Source: Myxococcales bacterium (GTDB lineage Bacteria; Myxococcota; UBA727; VGSZ01). From it: a stretch of DNA of 42,990 nucleotides. Positions within the stretch are counted from its first letter, which is position 1, and each line of letters opens with the position of its first letter. A model generated the notes under the pieces. The model saw nothing but the letters and a program-made list of their open reading frames with translations. It did no database searches and was not told the origin of the DNA. The DNA lies in the NCBI GenBank assembly GCA_023248635.1, contig JAHFED010000055.1:1-42990 (forward strand). Direction: 5' to 3'. The translations under genes were made by a program, and so were the position numbers. Below are positions 24,928-34,180 of this stretch, piece by piece.

Positions 24928-27900
24928 TCAGCCTTTTTCGCTGGGTCCCCGAGCGAGGGAGGGGATGGAAGGGCGCTCGACCATCAGCGTCTTTTGGCCC
25001 TCGTAGGCGTCGCCGCCCATCGTGGCCGGGGCCGGGGCGTGCACCGCGACGGTGGGCGGATCGAAGGCCCCCTCGGACGAGAGCCCATCTTGGGGCGCGG
25101 GTCGGGGTGGGTTGACGGCGTGGGGAACCAGGGAGGCAGCCCCGACGGCCGGCACGGCGCGGGGGGCGGCGGCCACCGGCGGGAAGGTCGCGACCTTGGT
25201 CTGGGCCAGCCGCTGGGCCGCCATTTTCTTGATCTGATCGGCCTCGGCCTTGGACTGCTGGGCCTGGGCCACAGCATCGCGCTGCGCTTTTCGGGCCTCC
25301 AGCAGCTCGCGGCCGAGGCGGGTGAGCTCTGCTTGTTGGGCCTCGAGCGCTGAGGCCTTGTTGGCTTCGGCCTGGCCCTTCGCGGCTTCCAGCTCGAGGT
25401 CGGCGTCTTGTTTCTGCTTGAGGACCAGCTGGTTCTGCAAGACGGCGCGCTGCAGTTGCGCCCGCACATCGCTGAGCTGCTTGGCCTGGAGCTCGGCGTC
25501 GGCCCGCGCCTGGTGGGCTTGTTGGGCTCCTGCCTGGGCACGAACCTCGTTCATCTCTGCCCGCAGCTTTTCGACGTCGCCGAGGGCGAGCTTCTTTTCG
25601 CCGTCGATCTTCTCGACGATGGCCTTCAGGGTTTTGTTGTCGCCGACGATCTTCTCGGCCTGTGCCCGGAGCTTTTGGTACTCGGCCCGAACATGGGCTT
25701 CGCTCCTGTGCACCTCGGTGAGGCGTGCTTCGGCAGCGCGGGCGCCGGCGAGCTCGGCCTCTTTCGCCGCCAAGAGCTCCGAGACGCGGCGCCACTCGAC
25801 GCGAGCGTCCTCGGTCTTTTTGCGCTCATTGACGAGGGCTTCGCTGGTCGACGACGACGTCGTTGAGAGCTGCTGGTCTTTTTGCGCCAGGCTGGCCTGC
25901 AATTTCTCACGCTCGGCGGTGGCTTGGGCGAGTTGCTGCTCGAGCGTTCCGGAGCGGGCACCCAGGTTGATGGCCTGCTTTTTTTCGGCGTCGAGGGCCA
26001 GTTTGAGCTCGGCGATGCTCTGGTCGCGGGTCGCCAACCACTTCGCGCGCTCGTCGATGGAGCGGCGGGCGTCGTCGAGGGCCGCGCGCACATCGCTGAG
26101 CTCTTGTTCGCGCTCGCCCAGGAGAGCTTGTTGCTGGGAGCTCTGCTGCTCGGCCCGGTTGAGCACCTGACCTTGGGCCGAGATGCGACCCTCGCGATCA
26201 GCGACGACGCCTTCGAGCTGCCGGGCCCGCCCCTGCAATTCTTCGATGTGAGTGGCGGCGTCAGAGAGGCTCGCCGACAGGGAGCCGTTTTCGGTGAGCT
26301 GCTGCGAGAGCTGCTCCTCGAGCTCGCGCTTTTCTCCTTCGAGCTCGAGGGTCTGCTGCTCGAGACTCACGCGCGTCTGCTGCAGGGTGGCGCTGACCTG
26401 ATCGCGTGCCCGTTCGACGTCGGCGTAGGCCCGGGCTCGATCGCTGAGCTCGTTGCTGCGCTGGGCGAGGGCCTCTTTGGCAGCGGCGAGGTCCTTGCGG
26501 ATCTGGTCGGTGCGCTGGCCCGCGGCCTCGAGCTCGCCGAGCGAAGCCCGCAGTTTGGCGTCGGAGTCTTCGAGCGTGCGTCGAAGCTCGTTGTTGCGCG
26601 CCTCGGCGGATCCGAGCTGGCTTTGCAGCTGCTCAGCAACGGCGCTCCCGGCGTTGATCTCCGCCCGCGCGTTTTGCAGCTCCGCGGTGAGATTGCTGGC
26701 CCGACGCTCGGATTCGAAGAGCTCGGTGCTGCGGGCCTGGACTTCGACGCGACTCTGCTGCGTCTCTTCTCTCGACGACGCCAACTGCTTCTGCAGCTCG
26801 GCCAGGTGCGCATCTTGGCGATCGAGCTGGGCCTTGTGATCGAGCACCGACGACTGCGACTTCTTGAGCTCGCCCTCGACCAGCTCGAGCCGCCCATCGC
26901 GCTGGTTCAGCTTTTCGCTGATGACCGCGATGCGCTCGTCGCGGGCGATGATGGTGGACTCACGTTCGGAGTTGCTGGCATCGAGTCGGAAGATCTGCGC
27001 CTCGAGCTGCACCTGCTTCTCGTCGGCCTGACGCACGCGGTTCAACAGCTCGGTGATGCGCTCGTCGCGCGTCGACATGGTCCGGCGCAGGTTGCCGATG
27101 TCTTCTTTGGCGTCCCCGAGGTGGCGCTCGAGGTCGGCGACGCGCTGGCTGCGGTCGGCGATCTCGTTGTCCTTGCGCTCGACGATGTTCTGGACTTCGA
27201 GCTCGCGCTGTTGCCGGTTGTGCTTCTCGTGGGAGAGATCGTCGCGCGTCGTCGACAAATGCTGCTCGGTGGCCTGCAGCTTGTCGGTCAACCGCGCGCA
27301 CTCGCCGGTCATGCCCTCGAGACCGTTTTGCAGCCGCGTCTCCGTCGCCGCTGCCCGCTCACGGGTATGGGCGAGATCGCGCTCCAGCTCGTCGGCGCGG
27401 GCGTTTTCGGAGGCGTGATCCATCTCGGACTGGCCGAGTCGCGAGGTCAGGTCTTCGACGCTGGTCTGAAGGCGCGTGCGATCTTCGCTGAGCTCGGTGA
27501 GCTTGTGATCGCGCACGCGAATCTGCTCGCGGGCGACGAGCGACTTCCGATCGTCGAGGGCAAAGAGAGTCGCCGCGACGCTCTCGCCCAAGGCGTTGGC
27601 CTGGGACAGTGCGCCCTCGAGCTCCACCGTGCGGCGCCGGTAGATCTCGCGTTCGTCGCGCAGGCGAATTCGCTCGCTCTCGCCCTCACGCACGACCTGC
27701 GCGAGGCGGGCGATGTGCTTGCGGTGCTCGCCGGCGAACCATCCCAGCAGCTTCTGGTGCCTGCGCAGATCTTCTTCGACGACGACGATCGCGGCGCGGA
27801 GCTCGTACAGCTCATCTTGCACCAACCGGCGTTTCCGTTGTTCTTGCGCCAAGGCGGACTGGACGACGGCGACGGCGCGTTCTTGGCCCAGGGCGGCTTC

Positions 27901-29115
27901 GTGCCCGCTGGCAAAGAGCTCGGCCTTTTGCACCAGTTTTTGTTCGCGCAGCTTGGTGATTGTGTTGTCGCGATCGCGGACGTCGGCGCGCAGCCGGCCC
28001 TTGACCTGATCGCGCTGCTGCACCTGATCCTGCAAGCGCTGCACTTCGTCGACGGAGGCGACGACGACCTTCCAATGGTGCTGCTCGAATTCGGCGTAGG
28101 CCTTTTCCCATTCGAGGACGCGGTTGGTGAACTCCTTGCGTTCGGTGGCGGCGGCGTCTTCGGTCTTTCGGAGCTTGGTCTTGAGAGAATTGACCTCTGC
28201 TTCTTTGCCGGCGACCTGCTGGATCAGCTCGGCTTCATTGAGCGAGTGCTGGTCGTAGGTGTCGCCGATCTGCCGGCCCCAGTCGGCCTCTTTGTCGACG
28301 AGAGTCGCCTGGGCCAGCTCGAGCTCGCCCGTCAACTCGCTGATGCGCAGCCGCAGGCCTTCGACTTCGATGTCCTTCTGCTGGACCTTGGCTTCCTGCT
28401 GGCGCAGGTCTTCTTCGCGGGCCCGCCACAGCCGCGAGAGCTTGGCGAGATCGCGCTCGCGCTCCTTGAGCTTGGTGCGCAGCAGCGCGAGCTTTCGATC
28501 GGGGGTCTCGCCGACAACGGCGGGCGGCGGCTCCTGGATGGGCGCGTCGGCGTCGATGTGCTGGATCGATGAGAACACTTTCTCGACGAAGGTGAGGTCT
28601 TCGGCGGTGAGGACGGCTTCGCCCGAGCGTGGTCCGGCCTTGGGCAAGGTGGCCAGGGAGCGCAGACCCGCGGTTGGCAGTGGAGGTGGGCGGGAAGGAT
28701 CCCGCGCCAAGGGCCGTTCTTCTTCGGCGTCGGCGACGCTTGCGTCCAGCACCTGAGGCACGGCGCGGGCCGCACCCACCAGCTCGCCGCGGTCGGCAGG
28801 CAGGCGCAGGTACCAGTCGGGGTGCACCCGCTGTTTCTTGTTCTTCTCGATGGCGTCCGGCGTGAGATCGCTCGTCGTCAGCACGATGGCGGTGCCGGGG
28901 GCGACGCTCTTCAGTCGGGGCACCAGCGCCAGGCCTGTCTGCACACCCGGACGTTCGTGGCGAAGGACGACGACGTCGGGTTGGGTCTGCTCCACAAAGA
29001 GCACCAGATCGGCAGCGACGAAGACCTGGGCGTCGTAGCCGTCGTCTTTCAGGATCGCCGCTTGTCGCAGCGCTTCATCCTGGTCGGGCTCGGCGATCAG
29101 CGCACGCTTCGTCAT
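24928..29115 (-). CDS. aglZ: AglZ-like pseudo-receiver/coiled-coil motility protein
   Basis: This 1395-residue protein has two parts. Residues 1-~125 are a receiver-like domain (MTKRALIAEPDQDEALRQAA; QPDVVVLRHERPG). The phospho-acceptor Asp is replaced by Arg52 and the conserved Lys near YLRLPADRGEL is missing, so it is a pseudo-receiver. A linker rich in Pro follows, and residues ~200-1290 are a very long coiled coil of Glu/Lys/Arg/Gln heptads. The C-terminus is Pro/Ala-rich. This is the layout of M. xanthus AglZ, which (as I recall, of nearly identical length) binds MglA and marks gliding complexes in the cytoplasm; FrzS has the same layout but is much shorter. It is transcribed away from mglB, 324 bases apart. 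Confidence 0.85.
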   Translation of the reverse strand: MTKRALIAEPDQDEALRQAAILKDDGYDAQVFVAADLVLFVEQTQPDVVVLRHERPGVQTGLALVPRLKSVAPGTAIVLTTSDLTPDAIEKNKKQRVHPDWYLRLPADRGELVGAARAVPQVLDASVADAEEERPLARDPSRPPPLPTAGLRSLATLPKAGPRSGEAVLTAEDLTFVEKVFSSIQHIDADAPIQEPPPAVVGETPDRKLALLRTKLKERERDLAKLSRLWRAREEDLRQQEAKVQQKDIEVEGLRLRISELTGELELAQATLVDKEADWGRQIGDTYDQHSLNEAELIQQVAGKEAEVNSLKTKLRKTEDAAATERKEFTNRVLEWEKAYAEFEQHHWKVVVASVDEVQRLQDQVQQRDQVKGRLRADVRDRDNTITKLREQKLVQKAELFASGHEAALGQERAVAVVQSALAQEQRKRRLVQDELYELRAAIVVVEEDLRRHQKLLGWFAGEHRKHIARLAQVVREGESERIRLRDEREIYRRRTVELEGALSQANALGESVAATLFALDDRKSLVAREQIRVRDHKLTELSEDRTRLQTSVEDLTSRLGQSEMDHASENARADELERDLAHTRERAAATETRLQNGLEGMTGECARLTDKLQATEQHLSTTRDDLSHEKHNRQQRELEVQNIVERKDNEIADRSQRVADLERHLGDAKEDIGNLRRTMSTRDERITELLNRVRQADEKQVQLEAQIFRLDASNSERESTIIARDERIAVISEKLNQRDGRLELVEGELKKSQSSVLDHKAQLDRQDAHLAELQKQLASSREETQQSRVEVQARSTELFESERRASNLTAELQNARAEINAGSAVAEQLQSQLGSAEARNNELRRTLEDSDAKLRASLGELEAAGQRTDQIRKDLAAAKEALAQRSNELSDRARAYADVERARDQVSATLQQTRVSLEQQTLELEGEKRELEEQLSQQLTENGSLSASLSDAATHIEELQGRARQLEGVVADREGRISAQGQVLNRAEQQSSQQQALLGEREQELSDVRAALDDARRSIDERAKWLATRDQSIAELKLALDAEKKQAINLGARSGTLEQQLAQATAEREKLQASLAQKDQQLSTTSSSTSEALVNERKKTEDARVEWRRVSELLAAKEAELAGARAAEARLTEVHRSEAHVRAEYQKLRAQAEKIVGDNKTLKAIVEKIDGEKKLALGDVEKLRAEMNEVRAQAGAQQAHQARADAELQAKQLSDVRAQLQRAVLQNQLVLKQKQDADLELEAAKGQAEANKASALEAQQAELTRLGRELLEARKAQRDAVAQAQQSKAEADQIKKMAAQRLAQTKVATFPPVAAAPRAVPAVGAASLVPHAVNPPRPAPQDGLSSEGAFDPPTVAVHAPAPATMGGDAYEGQKTLMVERPSIPSLARGPSEKG

Positions 29116-29439
29116 GGCGGGGGCAGACTAGCCGATCATCGCTGCGCGTCGACCTTCACAGCGTCAAGCACCGCGGTCCAGGAATGCCTGATGAGGTGGG
29201 ATCCCAGGATCTGTTTCGTCGGCCGGATCTCGGGGCGGCACTCAGCACCTGCAAAGGCCCGCCCCGACTTTGTTTTTTTCCGGACCCCTGTGCTATCGAC
29301 GTCGGCGACGATGGGGCGCGGCTCGCCGCGTCATGCAGGAAGGTCAGGGCCGTGGCGGACCGCCTGCAGGGCAGAGAATTTCAGGTCACAAGGACCTGGG
29401 GCGTCAGCGGTCTTTTCGCTGACATAGAAGGCGGGGCGA
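29116..29439. promoter_or_regulatory. Divergent promoter region between aglZ-like gene and mglB
   Basis: No gene is seen in this 324-base gap. It should hold promoters for both directions. A candidate for the mglB side is TTGTTT (29270-29275) and TGCTAT (29291-29296), with a 15-base spacer that is shorter than ideal, after a T-rich run (GTTTTTTT). The TGCTATCGACG there resembles TGCTATCAATG before 39351 and TGCTGTCAATG before 39699. The mglB ribosome site (GAAGGCGGGG) is at the right end. No palindromes of the TTCAAGAC type are present. Confidence 0.35.
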
Positions 29440-29916
29440 ATGAGTCAGCAAACGGTGCTGTACGAGGCCGAGTACGAGCTGATCAAGAAGATCTGTGATC
29501 GCCTCGTGCGGGAGGCGAACGCCAAGGTGGTGTTCCTCGTCGACAAGAATGGCCAGCTCATCGCGAGCTCGGGCGAGACTGCTCACCTCGACACCACGAG
29601 TCTCGCCAGTCTCACCGCGGGCAACATCGCAGCGACTGGGGGCATCGCCAAGCTCATCAACGAGAAGGAATTCTCGCAGATCTTCCACGAAGGCGAGCGC
29701 GACAATCTCCACATCTCCATCATCGGACAGCGGGTCATTCTCGTCGTCATCTTCGATCAGCGATCGAGCCTCGGGCTGGTCCGCCTTCGCGTTCGCAAGG
29801 CCTCCGAAGAGCTGAACCAGGTCTTCAACGTCATCTCCCAGAAAGCGGAGCTCCCCGGCGCATCCCCTTTTGCCGAGATCTCCGACGACGACATCGACTC
29901 ACTGTTTTCCAGCTGA
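29440..29916 (+). CDS. mglB: MglB, roadblock/LC7 polarity protein and MglA GTPase-activating protein
   Basis: This 158-residue protein is a single roadblock/LC7 domain (about 8-125) of the MglB type: VFLVDKNGQLIASSGET is the characteristic early strand-turn, followed by SLTAGNIAATGGIAKLI and HISIIGQRVILVVIFDQRSS. The C-terminal tail is acidic (SDDDIDSLFSS). M. xanthus MglB is about the same length; it forms dimers that stimulate GTP hydrolysis by MglA and keeps MglA away from the lagging pole. It lies 89 bases before mglA on the same strand, the conserved mglBA order. All of this points to a working polarity switch. Confidence 0.95.
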   Translation: MSQQTVLYEAEYELIKKICDRLVREANAKVVFLVDKNGQLIASSGETAHLDTTSLASLTAGNIAATGGIAKLINEKEFSQIFHEGERDNLHISIIGQRVILVVIFDQRSSLGLVRLRVRKASEELNQVFNVISQKAELPGASPFAEISDDDIDSLFSS

Positions 29917-30005
29917 GGCGAGCCTCGAATCGCTCCTGCTTCCGCTGTGACGTCTTTGTCTTGCGGCCGGCCCATCAATAGTGCGTCTTATTCGAAAGAG
30001 TTGCC

Positions 30006-30647
30006 ATGTCCTTCATCAACTACTCATCTCGCGAGATCAACTGCAAGATTGTGTACTATGGACCAGGATTGTGCGGCAAGACCACCAACCTGCAATACGT
30101 CTACAATAAGACGTCGCCCGACGCGAAGGGCAAGATGATCTCGCTTGCCACCGAGACCGAGCGTACACTCTTTTTTGACTTCCTCCCCCTTTCCCTAGGG
30201 GAAATTCGCGGCTTCAAGACCCGCTTCCATCTCTACACCGTCCCCGGCCAGGTCTTCTACGACGCCTCCCGGAAGCTCATCCTCAAGGGTGTCGACGGCG
30301 TCGTCTTCGTGGCGGACAGCCAGATCGAGCGCATGGAGGCGAACCTCGAGTCTGTGGAGAATCTTCGCATCAACCTTGGCGAGCAAGGATACGATCTGGA
30401 TAGAGTTCCATACGTCGTCCAATACAATAAAAGAGACCTCCCAAACGCGGCGAGCCTGGACCACCTCAGGCGCGAGCTCAACCCCCGCGGCGTGCCCGAT
30501 TTCGAGGCGACAGCGACGACGGGTGTTGGGGTCTTCGACACGCTCAAGATGGTCGCCAAGCTGGTGCTGCAAGAGCTGCGGCGGGGCTCCGAAGCGCCGA
30601 CGGCGGCGGCTCCGTCGATGCCACCGCGGCGGGGTCCGGTCGGCTGA
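30006..30647 (+). CDS. mglA: MglA, Ras-like polarity GTPase
   Basis: MglA is the small GTPase that sets the leading pole and assembles gliding complexes in myxobacteria. This 213-residue protein keeps the P-loop GPGLCGKT (19-26), the switch residue Arg53 (TETERTLFF), Thr78 in LYTVPGQ where most Ras proteins have Asp, Gln82, and NKRD (141-144) for guanine. The positions of Arg53, Thr78 and Gln82 equal the M. xanthus numbering as I recall it, and Arg53/Gln82 are the catalytic pair there. The protein carries about 18 extra C-terminal residues, rich in Pro, Ala and Arg. A palindrome cluster follows its stop before the next gene. Confidence 0.96.
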   Translation: MSFINYSSREINCKIVYYGPGLCGKTTNLQYVYNKTSPDAKGKMISLATETERTLFFDFLPLSLGEIRGFKTRFHLYTVPGQVFYDASRKLILKGVDGVVFVADSQIERMEANLESVENLRINLGEQGYDLDRVPYVVQYNKRDLPNAASLDHLRRELNPRGVPDFEATATTGVGVFDTLKMVAKLVLQELRRGSEAPTAAAPSMPPRRGPVG

Positions 30648-30653
30648 TCGTGA

Positions 30654-30840
30654 AGTTCTGATGTTCAAGACAGCGCGTCTTGAAGTTTTGATGTTCAAGA
30701 CACTGGGGCGTCTTGAACGCTCGGTGGGTGCGGCTGTCGGAGAATTGGCCGCCAGGCCGGAAGGCAGAGAGTCTCCGGGGTGCGTGTGAGGTGCGATGTT
30801 TCAGGACGCCTGCCGCGTCTCGAAACAGAACATCCAACGT
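30654..30840. repeat. Cluster of TTCAAGAC/GTCTTGAA palindromes (copy B)
   Basis: The 261-base gap between mglA and the next gene holds hairpins TTCAAGAC-agcgc-GTCTTGAA (30664-30684) and TTCAAGAC-actggggc-GTCTTGAA (30694-30717), each after a GATG. A diverged, longer palindrome with ends GATGTT/AACATC spans 30795-30834 around a GGACGC/GCGTCTC core. GAGAATTGGCC at 30740-30750 recurs almost unchanged in copy C. A gene start with a GGGAG site lies downstream at 30909. Confidence 0.8.
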
Positions 30841-30908
30841 CGTCGCGTGGCACAACGAAGAGGACGAGCATGGCTTCGGTGCTGGGATGACTGCTGCGGG
30901 AGAGAACG

Positions 30909-31757
30909 ATGAGAGGTGATCTTCTTGCTGCCCATTGCCACCCCTCAGGAGAGGGGCATCGACCTGCAGGTGGAGGGCCCCGGTCGCTCGTCATCGTTGG
31001 CTTCTTGGGGCTGGTGTCCGTTGCCGCTGCTGCTGCCGACCCTGCTCCGCCCGCTGAGCCTGCTGCGCCCCCGACGACGGCGCCTCCCACCTCGCCTCCG
31101 ACGACGACGGCCGAGGCTCCGATGCCCAAGACACCGGCGAGCGTTTCGCCCGCACCGACAACGACGTCCGCTCCGGCGACGACGTCTGATGCTGCACCGA
31201 TCGCGATGAGCGCCGATCAAGAGTATGGCCTGAAGATGAAGGAGCTCGAGGACTCCGTCGCCGAGCTCAAGGAGCAGATCTTTCGCAGCAAGGCCAAGCT
31301 CACGCTGCTGACCGAGCAGGTGCAAGGCGGCACCGGCGCTGGCTCGCGCATCGTCATCACGCACAAGAACCAGATGGGCGGAAACTTTCTCCTCGTCGAA
31401 GTCGACTACTTCCTCGACGGCACCCCGCTGTGGCAGGAGCTGGACGAGAAGGGGACGAAGCTCACCGCGATGAAGGAGCATCCCCTGTGGGACGGCAACA
31501 TCATCGAGGGCAGCCACACCCTCACCGTCGAGCTGAAGTACACCGGCAACGGCACCGGCATTTGGCAGTATCTTTCCGGCTACGAGTTCAAGCTCAAAGA
31601 TTCAGTTACATTTACCGCTGAGCCAGGCAAGATGGTTACCATCGATGTCGTCGGGTTCGAGAAGGGAAATTTCACCACCGAGATGACCGAGCGCCCCGGC
31701 ATCCGGTTCGATCAGAGCGTGCAAAACGATAAGCCGATCAAGGGCAAGGCAAAATGA
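30909..31757 (+). CDS. Unrecognised exported coiled-coil/beta protein between mglA and gltC
   Basis: This 282-residue protein starts at an ATG with GGGAGAG five bases upstream. A long polar leader is followed by a hydrophobic core (SLVIVGFLGLVSVAAAAA), giving a signal peptide or membrane anchor. Residues ~45-95 are a Pro/Thr/Ala linker, ~100-140 a short coiled coil (MKELEDSVAELKEQIFRSKA), and ~150-282 an apparently all-beta domain with repeated strands (EVDYFLDGTPLW; HTLTVELKYTGNGTGIW; SVTFTAEPGKMVTIDVVG). The stop overlaps the gltC-like start (ATGA), so it should belong to the same periplasmic assembly. No enzyme motif is visible. Similar linker-rich proteins can be mislabelled dihydrolipoamide acetyltransferase, but there is no lipoyl or catalytic domain here. 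Confidence 0.75.
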   Translation: MRGDLLAAHCHPSGEGHRPAGGGPRSLVIVGFLGLVSVAAAAADPAPPAEPAAPPTTAPPTSPPTTTAEAPMPKTPASVSPAPTTTSAPATTSDAAPIAMSADQEYGLKMKELEDSVAELKEQIFRSKAKLTLLTEQVQGGTGAGSRIVITHKNQMGGNFLLVEVDYFLDGTPLWQELDEKGTKLTAMKEHPLWDGNIIEGSHTLTVELKYTGNGTGIWQYLSGYEFKLKDSVTFTAEPGKMVTIDVVGFEKGNFTTEMTERPGIRFDQSVQNDKPIKGKAK

Positions 31758-34180
31758 ACCGCTCGAACGCGGGAGCGCCACGCCACCCAGAAGCCCAGCA
31801 GTCAGCGCCGATCCGCTGCGCCCTGCTCGTCGCTGTGGCCATCGGCTTTTCTGCTGCTGCCGCCGTCGCCCAGCCCTCAACAGCGGTGGCGCAGATCGAG
31901 CGCGATGCGGCTACGGCGACCGCCGAGATGGATCGCATTGAAACGCAGTATCATGACATTCCCGATCTTTTCGCTGTCGGTGATCGGGAAGATCGGGCGC
32001 TCTGGGGTTCGATTTATTATCTAAATAAGGAATATCAGCGCGCTTCCCTCGCCCTGTTTGGCGCCATCGAGCAGCCCGAAGGCACGAGCGCCGCAGAGGC
32101 GACGGCGACGTACGCCGAGTCGATGTTCTACCTCGCCGACAGCCTCTACCAGCTCGGCAACGTCTCCGCCGCACGGCAGTACTTCGAGAAGGTCCTCAAG
32201 CTGCGCGGCCACAGCTTCCACGACGACGCCATCTTGAGGCTGATGACCATCGCCGCCGACGACCAGCGCTTCGACGACGTCGACGTCTATTACCGCGAAT
32301 ACCTCGAGGTGGCCGGCTCCGACGTGCCGGGCCAGGTGCGCTATTTGCGCGCCAAGAGCCTCTTTCGCGCGGGACGCGACGACGGAGCTCTCGAAGAGCT
32401 CGCCAAGATCCAAGCGCATGAGGCCTTCGACATGCGCGCGCGCTACTTGCGAGCCTCGATCCTCACGCGCCAGAACAAGCTCGAGGAGGCCTTGGCCATC
32501 TTCGACGAAATCGTGCAGCTGAAAAACGTCGCCCGCCAAGACGCCGCGGTCAAAGAGCTCACCCACCTGGGTCGCGGCCGTCTGCTGTATGAGCTCGATC
32601 GGCTCGACGAGAGCGTCGATGCCTACCAGGCCATCGACTTCGACTCCAAGTACCTCACGGTCATGCTCTACGAGGTCACGCTCACCTACGTGCGGCGGGG
32701 TCAGCTCGAGCTGCGCGGCCGCAAAGGCCAGACCAAGACGCTCAGCGAGCGCGTGGCCGCCGCCAAGATCGAATACAAGAAAGCGCTGCGACAGCTCGAC
32801 GACTTGCAGGCCCTCGATCCTGACAGTGAGCGCGCCGCCGACATCGACCTGCTCGCCGGCAACCTGCGGCTCCAACGCCTGGAGTTCGACGCCGCCGAAG
32901 CCAAGTTCGGCGACGTCCTCGAGCGGCACCGCGCGGCCGATGCCGAGCTCCAGCATCTGATCAGCGAGCCCGGTCTGCGCGACCTCCTCCTGCGCGACAT
33001 CCTCGCCCTCGAGGGGGATCCACACGCAGTGCTCCAGTCTCCGCTGCCCGTGATCGCCGCCCGCCGCGCCGCGCAGAACAAGGACGTGGCCGAGTCCCTC
33101 GCGGTGTTCAAGGACATCCAGGCCAGCCGCGCCGACGTCGAAAGCGCGCAGGGTCTGCTGGAGCAGCTCGAAGAGATGTTGTCGTCGGAGAACCGGGCGC
33201 GCGCTGAGCTCTTTCGGCCGCTGCAGTCGGGCGTCGAGCGATCGGCATCGCTGGCCAACACCGTCGCCCAGCTCACCACCAACGCCATCGCCGTCGAACG
33301 CAGGCTTGCTCGACCGACGGCCAGCCTGAAGGAACAGCTCGACGAGGTCGGCGAGCGCCTCACTGCCCTCGACGACCAGGTCAAGCAGCTGCCCAAAACG
33401 CCCGAGGAAGCCGCCGAGCGCAAGAAGCGCTTTCGCGATCGCGCAAACGCCGTCGACCACGACGTCCACGAGCTCGAGCTGATCAGCGCGAACCTGCGCG
33501 CCACCCTCGCCTCGGTCGACTGGATGGCGCGCCACGAGATGGAACCCGCCCAACAAGAGGTCATGAAGGTGCGGGTGCGGCAGACCCAAGACGAGCTCGT
33601 CGACAACGAGAAACGCGTGGCGGTGCTGCGCGGCCGTGTCGTCGACCTGCGGCGCCAGGTGCAAACCATCGGGGGGCGCGGATCCGGAGAAGATCTCCTG
33701 CGCACCGAGTGGGCAGACACTGCAGCCGAAGAGCGAGTGCTGCTGCGCTCCGCCCGCGATCCCGCAAACGCCGCCGTCTACCAACGGCTCGACGGCGTCA
33801 TCGAGCGGCTGGCCGCCGTCGCCGGGCGCAACGACGCCTTCCGCGACAACCTGGACCGGGGCGTCGAAGAGCGCCTGGCCGGCGCGCGAGCCATGATCGC
33901 CGCCGAACGCGAGTCCCTGGCCACCTATTCTCGCTCCCTCGCCGACGTCGACGCCCGCGCGGCCGGCTTGCGCGATGGAGCCACCGCCGCTGCCCTCGAG
34001 CGCGTGCGCGCCGACCTTTCGCGCACCGTGCTTCGCGCCGACGTCGGCATCGTCGACACGTCCTTTGGTCGCAAACAGGCAGAGACCGAGCACATCGGGG
34101 CACTGCAAAAGGGCCGAGCCGCCGAGCTCACCGACTTGACCCAGGCCTACGCCGACCTCACGCGGGACGAGCTGCCGTGA
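31754..34180 (+). CDS. gltC: GltC-like periplasmic TPR/coiled-coil gliding protein
   Basis: This 808-residue protein has a signal peptide (IRCALLVAVAIGFSAAAAVAQ). Residues ~60-480 contain TPR-type helical pairs (ESMFYLADSLYQLGNVSAAR, QYFEKVLKLRG; LRASILTRQNKLEEALAIFD), and the C-terminal part (~500-760) is a long coiled coil (RVAVLRGRVVDLRRQVQTIG). GltC in M. xanthus is a periplasmic TPR protein of the gliding machinery, somewhat shorter as I recall. The call rests on domain layout and on its place directly before gltD- and gltE-like genes. The ATG overlaps the upstream stop by four bases and its own stop overlaps the next start (GTGA). A generic TPR lipoprotein-like role in outer-membrane assembly is the alternative. 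Confidence 0.65.
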   Translation: MNRSNAGAPRHPEAQQSAPIRCALLVAVAIGFSAAAAVAQPSTAVAQIERDAATATAEMDRIETQYHDIPDLFAVGDREDRALWGSIYYLNKEYQRASLALFGAIEQPEGTSAAEATATYAESMFYLADSLYQLGNVSAARQYFEKVLKLRGHSFHDDAILRLMTIAADDQRFDDVDVYYREYLEVAGSDVPGQVRYLRAKSLFRAGRDDGALEELAKIQAHEAFDMRARYLRASILTRQNKLEEALAIFDEIVQLKNVARQDAAVKELTHLGRGRLLYELDRLDESVDAYQAIDFDSKYLTVMLYEVTLTYVRRGQLELRGRKGQTKTLSERVAAAKIEYKKALRQLDDLQALDPDSERAADIDLLAGNLRLQRLEFDAAEAKFGDVLERHRAADAELQHLISEPGLRDLLLRDILALEGDPHAVLQSPLPVIAARRAAQNKDVAESLAVFKDIQASRADVESAQGLLEQLEEMLSSENRARAELFRPLQSGVERSASLANTVAQLTTNAIAVERRLARPTASLKEQLDEVGERLTALDDQVKQLPKTPEEAAERKKRFRDRANAVDHDVHELELISANLRATLASVDWMARHEMEPAQQEVMKVRVRQTQDELVDNEKRVAVLRGRVVDLRRQVQTIGGRGSGEDLLRTEWADTAAEERVLLRSARDPANAAVYQRLDGVIERLAAVAGRNDAFRDNLDRGVEERLAGARAMIAAERESLATYSRSLADVDARAAGLRDGATAAALERVRADLSRTVLRADVGIVDTSFGRKQAETEHIGALQKGRAAELTDLTQAYADLTRDELP

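Noticed and set aside
25882-28572. 896-codon forward open frame opposite the aglZ-like gene
   Set aside because: It is an antisense shadow of a GC-rich coiled-coil gene; the Leu/Glu/Ala composition is that expected from reversed heptads and there is no domain or start signal.
30909-31757. Dihydrolipoamide acetyltransferase
   Set aside because: Only the Pro/Ala/Thr linker recalls that enzyme; there is no lipoyl-lysine domain, no catalytic H-x-x-x-D-G and the protein is exported.
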